The notes below the pieces were generated by a model. The model saw only the letters and a list, made by a program, of their open reading frames with translations. It searched no databases and was not told the origin of the DNA. A stretch of DNA of 64,000 nucleotides from Kofleriaceae bacterium (GTDB taxonomy: Bacteria > Myxococcota_A > Polyangia > Haliangiales > Haliangiaceae), in the NCBI GenBank assembly GCA_022842285.1, contig JALHPV010000001.1, forward strand, positions 62,001-126,000. The letters are read 5' to 3'. Shown here one piece after another: positions 56,673 to 64,000 of the stretch. The position numbers and the translations under genes are program-made. The first letter of the stretch is position 1, and every line of letters starts with the position of its first letter.

Positions 56673-57247
56673 CCGAGGCGTTTCGCGCGTTGATCGTCTG
56701 TGTCGACGATGACCGCGACATTCTCTCGGCCATCACCCGTACGCTCCGTACCCTGCCCGTCGATGTCGTCGCGACCGATTCGCCGCGCGACGCCCTCGAC
56801 CTGGTGGCCCTCCGCGATGTCGCGGTCATCATCTCCGACTACGAGATGCCGACCATGAACGGCGTCGAGCTGGTGGCCGCGGCCAAGCGCCTGCGGCCCG
56901 AGACCGTGCGCATGCTCGTGACCGGGCGCCGGACGTACGACACCGCGGTTGATGGCATCAACCAGGGTGAGGTCTTCCGGTACATCGGCAAGCCCTTCAC
57001 GCCGTCCGAGCTCCGGGCCGCGGTCACCGAGGCCGTGGCGAAGCATCAGGAGCTGACGCGGTCCTCGTCGGAGCTCGAGCGCGCCACCCGGCGCGAGCGG
57101 CTGTCGGCGGACCTCGAGGTCGAGCACCCCGGCCTGACGAAGGTCGAGCGTGAGAGCGATGGGTCGTACCTCGTCCCACGGCTGGACCCGGCGCAGATCG
57201 CGTCGCTCGGCCTTTCGGCGCTGACGGATCTGGCGCGCCGGCGGTGA
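56669..57247 (+). CDS. Response regulator with short helical tail
   Basis: 192 residues from an ATG overlapping the kinase stop. Receiver (1-125): CVDDDRD, phospho-Asp in VIISDYEMP, LVTGRR with the Thr, and YIGKPF with the Lys, in the style of RpfG/HD-GYP-associated receivers. The last 65 residues are a charged helix with no known output domain. Probably a phospho-switch for the kinase fusion before it or for the histidine kinase divergent to it. Confidence 0.9.
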   Translation: MTEAFRALIVCVDDDRDILSAITRTLRTLPVDVVATDSPRDALDLVALRDVAVIISDYEMPTMNGVELVAAAKRLRPETVRMLVTGRRTYDTAVDGINQGEVFRYIGKPFTPSELRAAVTEAVAKHQELTRSSSELERATRRERLSADLEVEHPGLTKVERESDGSYLVPRLDPAQIASLGLSALTDLARRR

Positions 57248-57298
57248 CTTTGACGATCGCGTCGCCGCTCGGACCGAGTGGAGACGCGCAGTTGTAGC

Positions 57299-57315
57299 GG
57301 CACAGCGGTTGCTCA
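57299..57315 (+). promoter_or_regulatory. Candidate sigma-54 promoter upstream of fliL
   Basis: GGCAC at 57299-57303 and TTGCT at 57309-57313, with GG and GC exactly ten bases apart, match the -24/-12 consensus well apart from the base before GG. Flagellar operons are often under sigma-54. The expected start (near 57324) is only two bases before the chosen ATG, so the geometry is doubtful unless translation starts at a later codon. Confidence 0.4.
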
Positions 57316-57325
57316 GGGAAAGCGC

Positions 57326-57832
57326 ATGAGCTCGGAGCCCGAGAAGACTGAGAAGCCCGCTGATACAGCGGTGAAACCGAAGACCTCCAAGGCCGTGATG
57401 GCCCTCCTCGTCCTGAACCTGGGAGCGAGTGGGTTTGGCGTCTTCAAGCTGCTGACGACCTCCCACCACGCCCAGGCCGCGACCCACGAGGAGAAGCACC
57501 CCGAGCCGGCACCGACCACGGAGGTCGTCGGACCGATCTTGCCGCTCGACCCGTTCGTCGTGAACCTCGACGAACCGGGCAACTCTCGCTACCTGAAGGT
57601 CACCATTCAGCTCGAGCTGTGGAAGGGCGGCGATGCCGAGAAGGCCATCGAGAAGAGCAAGCAGGTGATTCGCGATGCCGTGCTCAGCCACCTGTCGGGC
57701 CTGAAGCTCGCCGACTGCCTCGGCGCGGCGGCCAAGGACACGCTGCGCACGGCGCTGATGACGAAGCTCGAAGCCATCATCGGACCGAGCAAGGTCCGCC
57801 GCATGTTCTTCCAGGAGTTCGTCGTTCAATGA
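57326..57832 (+). CDS. fliL: FliL-family flagellar basal-body protein
   Basis: 168 residues from an ATG with AGGGAA before it. Short charged cytoplasmic start, one membrane helix (KAVMALLVLNLGASGFGVFKLL), a Glu/Pro/Thr linker and the FliL domain: LPLDPFVVNLDEPGNSRYLKVTIQLEL, then an amphipathic helix (EKAIEKSKQVIRDAVLSHLS) and a C-terminal VRRMFFQEFVVQ strand, as in stator-associated FliL. It stabilises motor stators near the flagellar basal body. The next gene starts in its stop codon (ATGATG). First gene of the glycosylation run. Confidence 0.88.
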   Translation: MSSEPEKTEKPADTAVKPKTSKAVMALLVLNLGASGFGVFKLLTTSHHAQAATHEEKHPEPAPTTEVVGPILPLDPFVVNLDEPGNSRYLKVTIQLELWKGGDAEKAIEKSKQVIRDAVLSHLSGLKLADCLGAAAKDTLRTALMTKLEAIIGPSKVRRMFFQEFVVQ

Positions 57833-58875
57833 TGCCGTCCATCGAGATCGCGGGCCGGCGCATCGCGCGCGACGCTGCTCCGTTCATCATCGCCGAGCTC
57901 TCGTGTAACCACCTCGGATCGCTCGGTCGCGCCCTTGCCATCATCGATGCCGCCGCCGATGCCGGCTGCGATGCGTTCAAGCTGCAAACGTTCACGCCCG
58001 ACTCGATGACGCTCCAGTCGAGTGAGGGCGACTTCGCCATCCCCGATGGACCGTGGGCTGGTCGCAATCTCTATGACCTCTACAACGAGGCCTTCACACC
58101 CTGGGAGTGGCACGCGAAGCTGTTCGAGCACGGTCAGCGCCGCGGCATGATCGTGTTCTCGACGCCCTTCGATGAAGGCGCGGTCGAGCGCCTCGATCGC
58201 CTGGGCGCCCCGGTCTTCAAGATCGCGTCGTTCGAGCTCGTCGACCTCGCCTTGATCGCGGCGGTGGCGAAGACGAACAAGCCCATGATCATGTCCACGG
58301 GAATGGCCTCGGATGACGAGGTCGCCGAGGCCCTCGAGACCGCGCGCACTCACGGCGATGGTGGCGTCGCGCTCCTGCACTGCATCTCGGGCTATCCGAC
58401 CCCGATCGATCAGGTGAACCTCCGCCGCCTCGATGCGATCGCGAAGCACGGCACCGTCATCGGAGTCAGTGATCACTCGCCCGGCGCGATCGTCCCCATC
58501 ACCGCCACGGGGCTCGGGAGCTCGATCGTCGAGAAGCATCTGACGCTCTCGCGCGCCGATGGCGGGCCCGACGCGGGCTTCTCCCTCGAGCCCGCCGAGA
58601 TGGCCGAAGTCGTTCGTGGATGTCGGGCCGCGTGGAGCGCGCTCGGAGACGGTGGCGCCCGACGGCCGAAGGCCGAGGACGGGTCGCGTCGGTTCCGTCG
58701 CTCGCTCTACGCGGTTGCAGACATCCCCGTCGGTACGCCCCTCACCTCCGACAACGTGCGTTCGATCCGCCCGGGCTTCGGCCTTGCCCCGCGCGAGCTG
58801 CCGACGGTGCTCGGTCGGCCGGCGAAGGTCTCCATCGCGCGCGGTACGCCGCTCGCATGGGAGCTCATCGCATGA
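57829..58875 (+). CDS. Nonulosonate (pseudaminic/legionaminic acid) synthase, NeuB/PseI family
   Basis: 348 residues; two ATGs in a row (57829, 57832). TIM-barrel domain: IAELSCNHLGSLGRALAIIDAAADAGCDAFKLQTFTPDSM, FSTPFDEGAVERLDRLGAPVFKIASFE, STGMA, LHCISGYPTP, GVSDHSPG and EKHLTLSRADGGPDAGFSLEP, then the C-terminal SAF domain (RRSLYAVADIPVGTPLTSDNVRSIRPG). It condenses phosphoenolpyruvate with a 2,4-diacetamido hexose to a nine-carbon sugar acid. The DGGPDAGFSLEP motif is typical of PseI-like members. Overlaps fliL and pseH-like genes by four bases, hence coupled. Confidence 0.92.
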   Translation: MMPSIEIAGRRIARDAAPFIIAELSCNHLGSLGRALAIIDAAADAGCDAFKLQTFTPDSMTLQSSEGDFAIPDGPWAGRNLYDLYNEAFTPWEWHAKLFEHGQRRGMIVFSTPFDEGAVERLDRLGAPVFKIASFELVDLALIAAVAKTNKPMIMSTGMASDDEVAEALETARTHGDGGVALLHCISGYPTPIDQVNLRRLDAIAKHGTVIGVSDHSPGAIVPITATGLGSSIVEKHLTLSRADGGPDAGFSLEPAEMAEVVRGCRAAWSALGDGGARRPKAEDGSRRFRRSLYAVADIPVGTPLTSDNVRSIRPGFGLAPRELPTVLGRPAKVSIARGTPLAWELIA

Positions 58876-59324
58876 ACGCCGTCGCGCTTCGCCGCGCCCA
58901 CCCCGCTGACTGCGAGCGCGTGTGGGCGTTCAACTTCGCCCCCGATGTGCGGGCCGTGTCGGGTACCGCGGAGCCAGTCTCCCCGGCTCAACACGCCGCC
59001 TGGTTCGCGCAGCGCCTCTCCGAGGTCGACGCGCCGATCTGGATCATCGAGAGTGAAGGCGAAGCCGTCGGCGTCGTGCGCATCGATCGGATCAGAGGGC
59101 CGTCGCGCTTCGGCCGCATCTCCATCGCTCTGGATCGCGCGGCGCGGGGCCGCGGCATCGGGCAGGCGGCGATCGCCGAAGCCACGCGGACGTGGGCCGG
59201 TCCGACCCTCGCCGAGATTCATCCCGACAACCTGGCGAGTCGCGCGGCCTTCGAGGCGTGTGGCTTCGCTCTCTCCAGTGGCCCGACGACGGGTGCACTG
59301 CTCTCTTACGCCTGGAGTCCGTGA
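58872..59324 (+). CDS. PseH-like GNAT acetyltransferase
   Basis: 150 residues. GNAT fold: VALRRAHPADCERVWAFNFAPDVRA start, ARGRGIGQAAIAEATRT (acetyl-CoA loop) and ASRAAFEACGF near the end, with NLAS before it. The FNFAPDVRAVSG and the short length match PseH/FlmH-like enzymes that acetylate the 4-amino sugar in nonulosonate synthesis. Position right after the synthase and overlaps of one to four bases on both sides support this. The exact acceptor is not proven. Confidence 0.78.
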   Translation: MNAVALRRAHPADCERVWAFNFAPDVRAVSGTAEPVSPAQHAAWFAQRLSEVDAPIWIIESEGEAVGVVRIDRIRGPSRFGRISIALDRAARGRGIGQAAIAEATRTWAGPTLAEIHPDNLASRAAFEACGFALSSGPTTGALLSYAWSP

Positions 59325-60064
59325 TGCGGGTGGTGGCCATCGTTCAAGCGCGGATGGGGTCGAGCCGGTTGCCCGGCAAGGTGCTCGCGGACATCGCGGG
59401 CGACACCATGCTGGGGCGAGTGGTGGGCCGTCTGCTCGAGGCCCGCACGATCGACGAGGTCGCCATCGCGACGACAACGCAGGGCTCGGATGATCCCATC
59501 CTCAGCGAGGCGAAGCGTCTGGGCGTGGCCTGCTGGCGCGGCTCGGAGACCGACGTCCTCTCGCGCTACCTGGGGACCGCTCGCATGATGCGCGCTGACG
59601 CCGTGGTGCGCGTGACCTCCGACTGTCCGTTGCTCGATGCGGGGGTCGTGGATGACGTTGTCGAGGCTCTGACTCCCGGAGTCGACTACACGTCGAACAC
59701 ACATGACCGGACGTATCCGCGCGGGCTCGACGTCGAGGCGCTGCACCGCGACACCCTCGAGCGCATCGCTCGACTCGGAACGTCGGCAGCGGCGCGCGAG
59801 CACGTCACTGCATACCTCATGGAAGAACCTTCGCTGTTCCGCATCGCACAGGTGAAGGACACCATCGATGCCTCGGATCTGCGCTGGACCGTCGATACCG
59901 CCGACGATCTCGCGCTCATCCGCACCATCTACGCGCTGCTCGATCTCGGGCAGCACCCCCTGCCGTACCGCGACGTGCTGACGGCCGTGCGAGCTCGTCC
60001 GCAGCTCGCGCAGATCAACGCGCACGTGATCCAGAAGTCTTGGGAGGCCCCACGTGGCGAATGA
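59324..60064 (+). CDS. SpsF-type cytidylyltransferase (nonulosonate activation)
   Basis: 246 residues. Nucleotidyltransferase fold of the SpsF/NeuA-like group: VVAIVQARMGSSRLPGKVLADIAG (the Q/P-ARMGSSRLPGK signature), IATTTQGSDDPI, a short VACWRGSETDVLSRYL block, VVRVTSDCPLLDAGVVDDV with the metal Asp, and DLRWTVDTADDLAL. Enzymes of this type load the sugar acid onto CMP in nonulosonate operons, in place of the usual PseF. It joins the neighbouring genes by overlap (TGATG, and 11 bases with the next). Confidence 0.85.
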   Translation: MRVVAIVQARMGSSRLPGKVLADIAGDTMLGRVVGRLLEARTIDEVAIATTTQGSDDPILSEAKRLGVACWRGSETDVLSRYLGTARMMRADAVVRVTSDCPLLDAGVVDDVVEALTPGVDYTSNTHDRTYPRGLDVEALHRDTLERIARLGTSAAAREHVTAYLMEEPSLFRIAQVKDTIDASDLRWTVDTADDLALIRTIYALLDLGQHPLPYRDVLTAVRARPQLAQINAHVIQKSWEAPRGE

Positions 60065-62045
60065 AGAGATGAATGTTCCGACGGCGCTGGATGCGCTGAC
60101 GACATGGCGCGCGCTGCTGTCGGAGCTTGGCACCACCGGCGCCGCCCTCTGCGATGCCATCGCGAACGACGACGTGGTTGGCGCGATCGCGACGATGATG
60201 CAGATGCGGCGCGTCCGCACCGACCTCCTTCGCGTCGAAGCGCCGACCCGCCTGCGGGGCGATGTCGCCGAGCTCGAGGCGATGGCCGAGGTCTCCGCGC
60301 TCACCATCGACGCCCGGGCCTCCGAGATCGCGATGGCGCAATGGTCCGCCCGCGAGCTGCCGCCCGACGCCACGCTGATGAGCAGCGCCCTCGGGGTCGC
60401 CGTGCTGGCGGACCACATGCTGCCGACCGTGTGGGACTTCGACACGGACCTCGTGGTCCTCGTCGGGAAGGGGTTCGAGCCAGTGTCCCAGATCCTCGCC
60501 GACGTCGGCCAGCGTCGTCTGGTCGTGCTGGGCGGAGATCCCGCGCAGGTGCCGACCACGGCGATTCACGTGACGTCCATCGACGAGCTCGTGACTGCCC
60601 TGCGCACCCTCACGCCGATTCCGCCGACGCAGTTCGTGCTGCGGGCGGTGCCGGGCAGCGCTCCTGGCGAAGTCGCCCACGTGATGAAGACGACGCGCGA
60701 CACCCTCTCGGACCTCCGCATCCACCGCAACACGGTCCGCTCGTTCTCGAAGACCTGGGTGGCCCAGGGCGCGGCGAACCTGCCCGCCATCGGGGGCTGG
60801 CCGTCGGTCGAGACGATGGATCAGTCATTCGCGGGCATGCCGATGATCATCGTGGCGCCCGGACCGTCGCTCGCGAAGAACGTCGACCAGCTCCGCGCCC
60901 TCAAGGGGAAGGCGATCATCTGCGCGCTCAGCCACTCGCTCAAGGCAGTGCTGGCGGCGGGGGTGGAGCCCGACTTCGTGATGACGGTCGACCCGCAAGA
61001 CGTCGGCTATCACTTCGAAGGCTGCGACCTCGGCGGCGCGTGCCTGCTGAACGCCGCGACCGTTCATCCGTCGCTGTTCGAGCTGCCAGCGCAGCGCATG
61101 CTCACGCTGTCGGCCAACTGCGCCGTCGATGACTGGCTGTTCGATGCCGTCGGTGAATCTGCGCTCGTGCCGGGCGGTGGGTCCGTCGCGACGTCGGCGT
61201 TCTCGCTCGCCTTGCGCTGGCAGTGCGATCCGATCGTCTTCGTCGGTCTCGATCTCTCGTTCCCGGGCGGCAAGTACTACGTCTCGACGTCCACCGACGG
61301 CGACGCGCGGGCCGAGATCGACGCCGACGGAGTCATGAAGGTCGCGGGCTGGAGCAAGGGCTTCCACGCCATGAAGGCGAGCGGCGGCCCGAAGGCGGCC
61401 GCAGAGCGCGCCATCGAGTTGCCCGGCTGGTCGGGCGGCACCGTGCCGTCCGGCTTCATGCTCGGCCTGTTTCATCGCTGGTTCGTCGAGCAGCTCGCCG
61501 CGATGGCGGGAGCCCCCGGCCTTCCGAGGATCTACAACTGCACCGAGGGCGGTGCCTTCATCGAAGGTATGGCGCACGTCCCGCTCGCGCAGGTGGCGCC
61601 GCAGCTCACCACGCCCATCGATGTCGGCGCGATCCTCGACAACGCGATCGATGCGACGGACCCGAGCGAGCGCACCGCGCGCCTCTCGTCCCACGTCAAG
61701 AGCTACCTGCTCGCGCTCCGTCGCACCAAGAAGCTCGCGCTGCGCGCACAGCAGCTCATCGCGAGGCCGGAGACCCCGAATCGCGAAGCCCGCCTCGTGC
61801 GCCTCGAGCGCGCGATCGGCGCCGCCGTGAAGCCGCTCAACTTCGTGTCGCTCCTCGCCGATCGCGAGATCGAACGCGCCCAGGACGTGGCGCGCCGCGA
61901 TGGCACCGAAGACACCTACCTCGCCGCAACCTTCGAGCTCTTCGCCGGTCTCGTCCGTGTGATCGACGAGGTCTCCCCCGTGCTGGAAGCGGCGATGACG
62001 CACCTCCGTCCTCGCAGGAAGCGGGTGCAGCGCCGTGCCGCCTAA
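60054..62045 (+). CDS. maf: Maf-family (DUF115) motility accessory glycosyltransferase
   Basis: 663 residues, GTG start with GGGAGG before it. Central MAF_flag10 / 6-hydroxymethylpterin-pyrophosphokinase-like domain (about 255-480): PMIIVAPGPSLAKNVDQLRALKGKAIICALSHSLKAVLAAGVEPDFVMTVDP, ending in FVGLDLSFPGGKYYVS and NCTEGGAFIEG. This is the characteristic GPSL...D-P set of Maf proteins, which attach pseudaminic or legionaminic acid to flagellin Ser/Thr. The N- and C-terminal parts are helical. With the synthase and cytidylyltransferase genes before it, it completes the transfer step. Flagellin itself is not in the window. Confidence 0.9.
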   Translation: MANEEMNVPTALDALTTWRALLSELGTTGAALCDAIANDDVVGAIATMMQMRRVRTDLLRVEAPTRLRGDVAELEAMAEVSALTIDARASEIAMAQWSARELPPDATLMSSALGVAVLADHMLPTVWDFDTDLVVLVGKGFEPVSQILADVGQRRLVVLGGDPAQVPTTAIHVTSIDELVTALRTLTPIPPTQFVLRAVPGSAPGEVAHVMKTTRDTLSDLRIHRNTVRSFSKTWVAQGAANLPAIGGWPSVETMDQSFAGMPMIIVAPGPSLAKNVDQLRALKGKAIICALSHSLKAVLAAGVEPDFVMTVDPQDVGYHFEGCDLGGACLLNAATVHPSLFELPAQRMLTLSANCAVDDWLFDAVGESALVPGGGSVATSAFSLALRWQCDPIVFVGLDLSFPGGKYYVSTSTDGDARAEIDADGVMKVAGWSKGFHAMKASGGPKAAAERAIELPGWSGGTVPSGFMLGLFHRWFVEQLAAMAGAPGLPRIYNCTEGGAFIEGMAHVPLAQVAPQLTTPIDVGAILDNAIDATDPSERTARLSSHVKSYLLALRRTKKLALRAQQLIARPETPNREARLVRLERAIGAAVKPLNFVSLLADREIERAQDVARRDGTEDTYLAATFELFAGLVRVIDEVSPVLEAAMTHLRPRRKRVQRRAA

Positions 62046-63018
62046 ACAGCCCAAAGCTCGTCCTCGCGTGGTCGCCGTCGCCGGCGGAAAGGGCGGCGTG
62101 GGCAAGAGCACCATCGCCGTCAACATCGCGACCGCGATCGGTCGGCTCGGCCACCGCGTCGCGATCGTCGACGCCGACCTCGGGGCGGCCAACCTCCACA
62201 CGATGATGGGTGTCCTCCACCCGTCGCAGACGATCGCCGAGTTCATCGACCACAAGGCGGAGACCCTCGAAGACATCGCCATCCAGGTCTCGCCCACCGT
62301 CTCGCTCATCGCGGGCACCTCGCGTCCGGGGGCCGCGAACATGACCTCGCAGGCCCGGCTGCGACTGATCCGTGCGATCGCCCGCCTCGAGGTTGACTGC
62401 GTCATCGTGGATGTCGGCGCCGGCACCGCCTTCGGGGTGGTGGATCAAGTCATCGCCGCCGACGTGAAGCTGATGGTGGTGAACCCGAACTTGCCCTCGC
62501 TCCACAACGCCTATGCACTCCTGAAGGCGTGCGTACACCGCATCTCTCGCCGCATGGCCAGCGACGAGACGCAGCAAGATCTCATCGACGCCGCTCTCGG
62601 GCAGGAGACCAAGGCCCGCACCATCCCGCAGCTCCTCGCCGTGCTGCGCCCGCTCGACCCGACCTTCGCCGACAAGATCGCAGACACGCTGCAGCGCTTC
62701 GGCGGCATGCTCGTCGCGAATCAGCTCTCCAACGAACGCGAGAAGGGCGCCGTCGAGCGTATGGCCCCGCTCATTTACGATCACCTGCTCCTCCACACGC
62801 CCGTCACCGGCACCATCCCGCGCACGCAGACCCTCGCGGGCGGCCTCCGCGCCGGCGCCAACACGTTGCTCGAGGGGTCCGACGAGACCTCGCCCGCCAT
62901 CCGTCGCCTCGCCGGCACCATCCTCGACGCCGATCTCGCCCGTCTCCGCGGCGAGGCGCGCCCGAGCTCGCAAGCCTCCACGGTCCCGATCTGGGTCCAG
63001 CGTGATCTAGCCAGCTGA
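62035..63018 (+). CDS. flhG: FlhG-like MinD/ParA-family ATPase
   Basis: 327 residues, GTG start, overlapping maf by 11 bases. Deviant Walker A GGKGGVGKST (18-27), DADLGAANLH, the switch-type VIVDVGAGTAF and TARTIPQ/NQLSNEREKGAVERM in the later part. The N-terminal PPKQPKARPRVVAVAGG and the DADLGAANLHTMMG block fit FlhG/YlxH-like MinD ATPases, which set flagellar number and place. With FliL and Maf in the same transcript, FlhG is more likely than MinD of cell division. It lacks an obvious DQAEGLR motif (the FlhF-binding N-terminal segment), so the assignment is by context. Confidence 0.8.
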   Translation: MPPKQPKARPRVVAVAGGKGGVGKSTIAVNIATAIGRLGHRVAIVDADLGAANLHTMMGVLHPSQTIAEFIDHKAETLEDIAIQVSPTVSLIAGTSRPGAANMTSQARLRLIRAIARLEVDCVIVDVGAGTAFGVVDQVIAADVKLMVVNPNLPSLHNAYALLKACVHRISRRMASDETQQDLIDAALGQETKARTIPQLLAVLRPLDPTFADKIADTLQRFGGMLVANQLSNEREKGAVERMAPLIYDHLLLHTPVTGTIPRTQTLAGGLRAGANTLLEGSDETSPAIRRLAGTILDADLARLRGEARPSSQASTVPIWVQRDLAS

Positions 63019-63074
63019 TGCCTACATAGGGGGAATTGGTGCAGATTGCCTCGGGCTCGCGTTTCGTCGAACCT

Positions 63075-64000
63075 ATGGCCATGCGCCGTGCCGTTCCGCT
63101 CGCGTTTGGTCTGACCCTGCTGGGAGCCGCGTGCGGCTCGAACAACAACAACGACGGAGACACCGATGCGCCCGTCGTCGATGCGAACGACACGAGCGAC
63201 GATGCCGACGACAGTGATGGCGGCCCGACGGTCGGCGCCGCCTGCCTGGGCAGCACGCCGCCGGCCGGCTGCGGTGCAGCGTGTGATGTCGCGACGCCCT
63301 GCATGCCGGGGCTCTACTGCACCAGCGAAGGCACCTGCACGGCCGACTGCTCCGCGGAGGTGATGTGTCCCTCCGACTTCGACTGCTCCTCGACGGGCCA
63401 GTGCGTCCAGGACTGCCCGAGCGTCACCTTCTCGCCGACGCGCACGATCCCGCATGTCGAGCTCCTGATCGATCAGTCGGGCTCGATGAACGCGAACTTC
63501 ATGGGCCTCACGCGCTGGGCCGCCGTGCGCGAAGCCCTCGTCGGCAACGCGGGTGTCGTCACCAGCCTCCAGTCCAGCGTGGTCTTCGGCGCCACGCTCT
63601 ACACGAGCTTCGACGGCGCTGCGCCGTGTCCCAACCTCTCGTCGCACGCGCGGGCCCTCAACAACCTCGACGGGATCCGGACCCTCTTCGACAGCAACAC
63701 GTGGGAGGACGAGACGCCGACCGGTGAGTCCATCGCCGCTGTCGCCGCGAACTTCCCCGCGCCGCCTGACGGGGCCCCGCGCGTGATCGTCGTCGCCACC
63801 GACGGCGAGCCCGACACCTGCGCGCAGCCCAACCCCAATCCGACGCCCGCCGCGCAGCAAGCTTCGATCGACGCGGCCGCCGCCGCGTATTCCGCGGGCA
63901 TCCAGGTCTTCATCCTCAGCGTCGGCGCCGACGTCTCCGACGCGCATCTCCAGCAGGTGGCCAATGCGGGCGTGGGCCAGCCGGTCACGACGGGCACCGC
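63075..64000 (+). CDS. von Willebrand A domain lipoprotein (cut by window edge)
   Basis: At least 308 residues, no stop before the window ends. Lipobox LTLLGAAC at the start, then an Asp/Asn-rich linker, a Cys-rich stretch of about 60 residues (CDVATPCMPGLYCTSEGTCTAD type, as in myxobacterial EGF-like linkers) and a vWA domain with MIDAS DQSGSMN near 135, then VVFGATLYTSF, the Thr in ETPTGESI and VIVVATDGEPDTC. A metal-dependent adhesion domain at the cell surface. Not linked by sequence to the flagellar operon; about 56 bases separate them. Confidence 0.85.
   Translation, partial: MAMRRAVPLAFGLTLLGAACGSNNNNDGDTDAPVVDANDTSDDADDSDGGPTVGAACLGSTPPAGCGAACDVATPCMPGLYCTSEGTCTADCSAEVMCPSDFDCSSTGQCVQDCPSVTFSPTRTIPHVELLIDQSGSMNANFMGLTRWAAVREALVGNAGVVTSLQSSVVFGATLYTSFDGAAPCPNLSSHARALNNLDGIRTLFDSNTWEDETPTGESIAAVAANFPAPPDGAPRVIVVATDGEPDTCAQPNPNPTPAAQQASIDAAAAAYSAGIQVFILSVGADVSDAHLQQVANAGVGQPVTTGT

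Overview
The window is a high-GC bacterial chromosome segment that reads as Myxococcota (myxobacteria and relatives). Evidence: two proteins end in a MYXO-CTERM-type sorting tail (613..4068 and 21478..22986); four Hanks-type Ser/Thr kinases; two sigma-54 enhancer-binding regulators; very many small lipoproteins with a Leu-Ala-Ala-Cys-like lipobox; an OmpA protein with thrombospondin type 3 repeats; and DUF2330, kelch and von Willebrand A (vWA) proteins typical of this phylum. GTG starts and ATGA-type gene overlaps are common. I cannot place it below phylum with certainty; a Polyangia/Haliangium-like relative with flagellar-type genes is a reasonable guess. No rRNA, tRNA, CRISPR array or replication origin was seen.

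Layout. 1-6.7 kb: a cut-off secreted protein, a large surface metalloprotease (M36), then a small cluster of unusual glycine-rich proteins with a chaperone-sized partner, a possible secreted-effector module. 6.8-12 kb: SIMPL-domain protein, low-affinity phosphate transporter, an acyltransferase, a possible degenerate protease and exonuclease III. 11,977-13,416: an IS5/IS427-type insertion sequence between CTAG repeats; between its transposase and its right end lies a four-helix-bundle (23S rRNA intervening-sequence type) gene enclosed by 45-bp perfect inverted repeats. 13.4-23.3 kb: DUF1304, GNAT, a vWA protein, a NitT/TauT-type ABC importer operon, and secreted or lipid-anchored proteins. 23.3-37.2 kb: acyltransferase, OmpA/TSP3 porin-like protein, M1 aminopeptidase, secreted C15 peptidase, phosphoesterases, DMT transporter, DsbA-like, PilZ, a large lipoprotein and SUI1. 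37.3-50.6 kb: tandem paralogous kinases, small lipoproteins, a YgiQ-type radical SAM enzyme, CusF-like and CcmH-like genes, a third kinase and a beta-barrel candidate. 50.7-57.2 kb: a signalling island (response regulators, NtrC-type and receiver-less enhancer-binding proteins, a receiver-histidine kinase, and a kinase fused to a GspE-like N-terminus). 57.3-63.0 kb: a tightly coupled run of FliL, nonulosonate synthase, PseH-like acetyltransferase, SpsF-type cytidylyltransferase, Maf glycosyltransferase and FlhG-like ATPase. The window ends in a cut-off vWA lipoprotein.

How the genes fit together. The last operon looks like part of a flagellin-glycosylation and flagellum-placement set (activated nonulosonic acid made by NeuB/PseH/SpsF and transferred by Maf), although flagellin and the early pathway enzymes are not in this window. 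The signalling genes just before it (receiver-histidine kinase, fused kinase, stand-alone receiver) abut that operon, with the receiver overlapping the kinase by four bases. A sigma-54-like -24/-12 element precedes fliL, and two sigma-54 activators lie a few kb upstream. The most unusual structure is the intervening-sequence-like stem-ORF unit inside the insertion sequence. The insertion occurred at a CTAG that provides the stop codons of both convergent host genes, and the target duplication preserved both.
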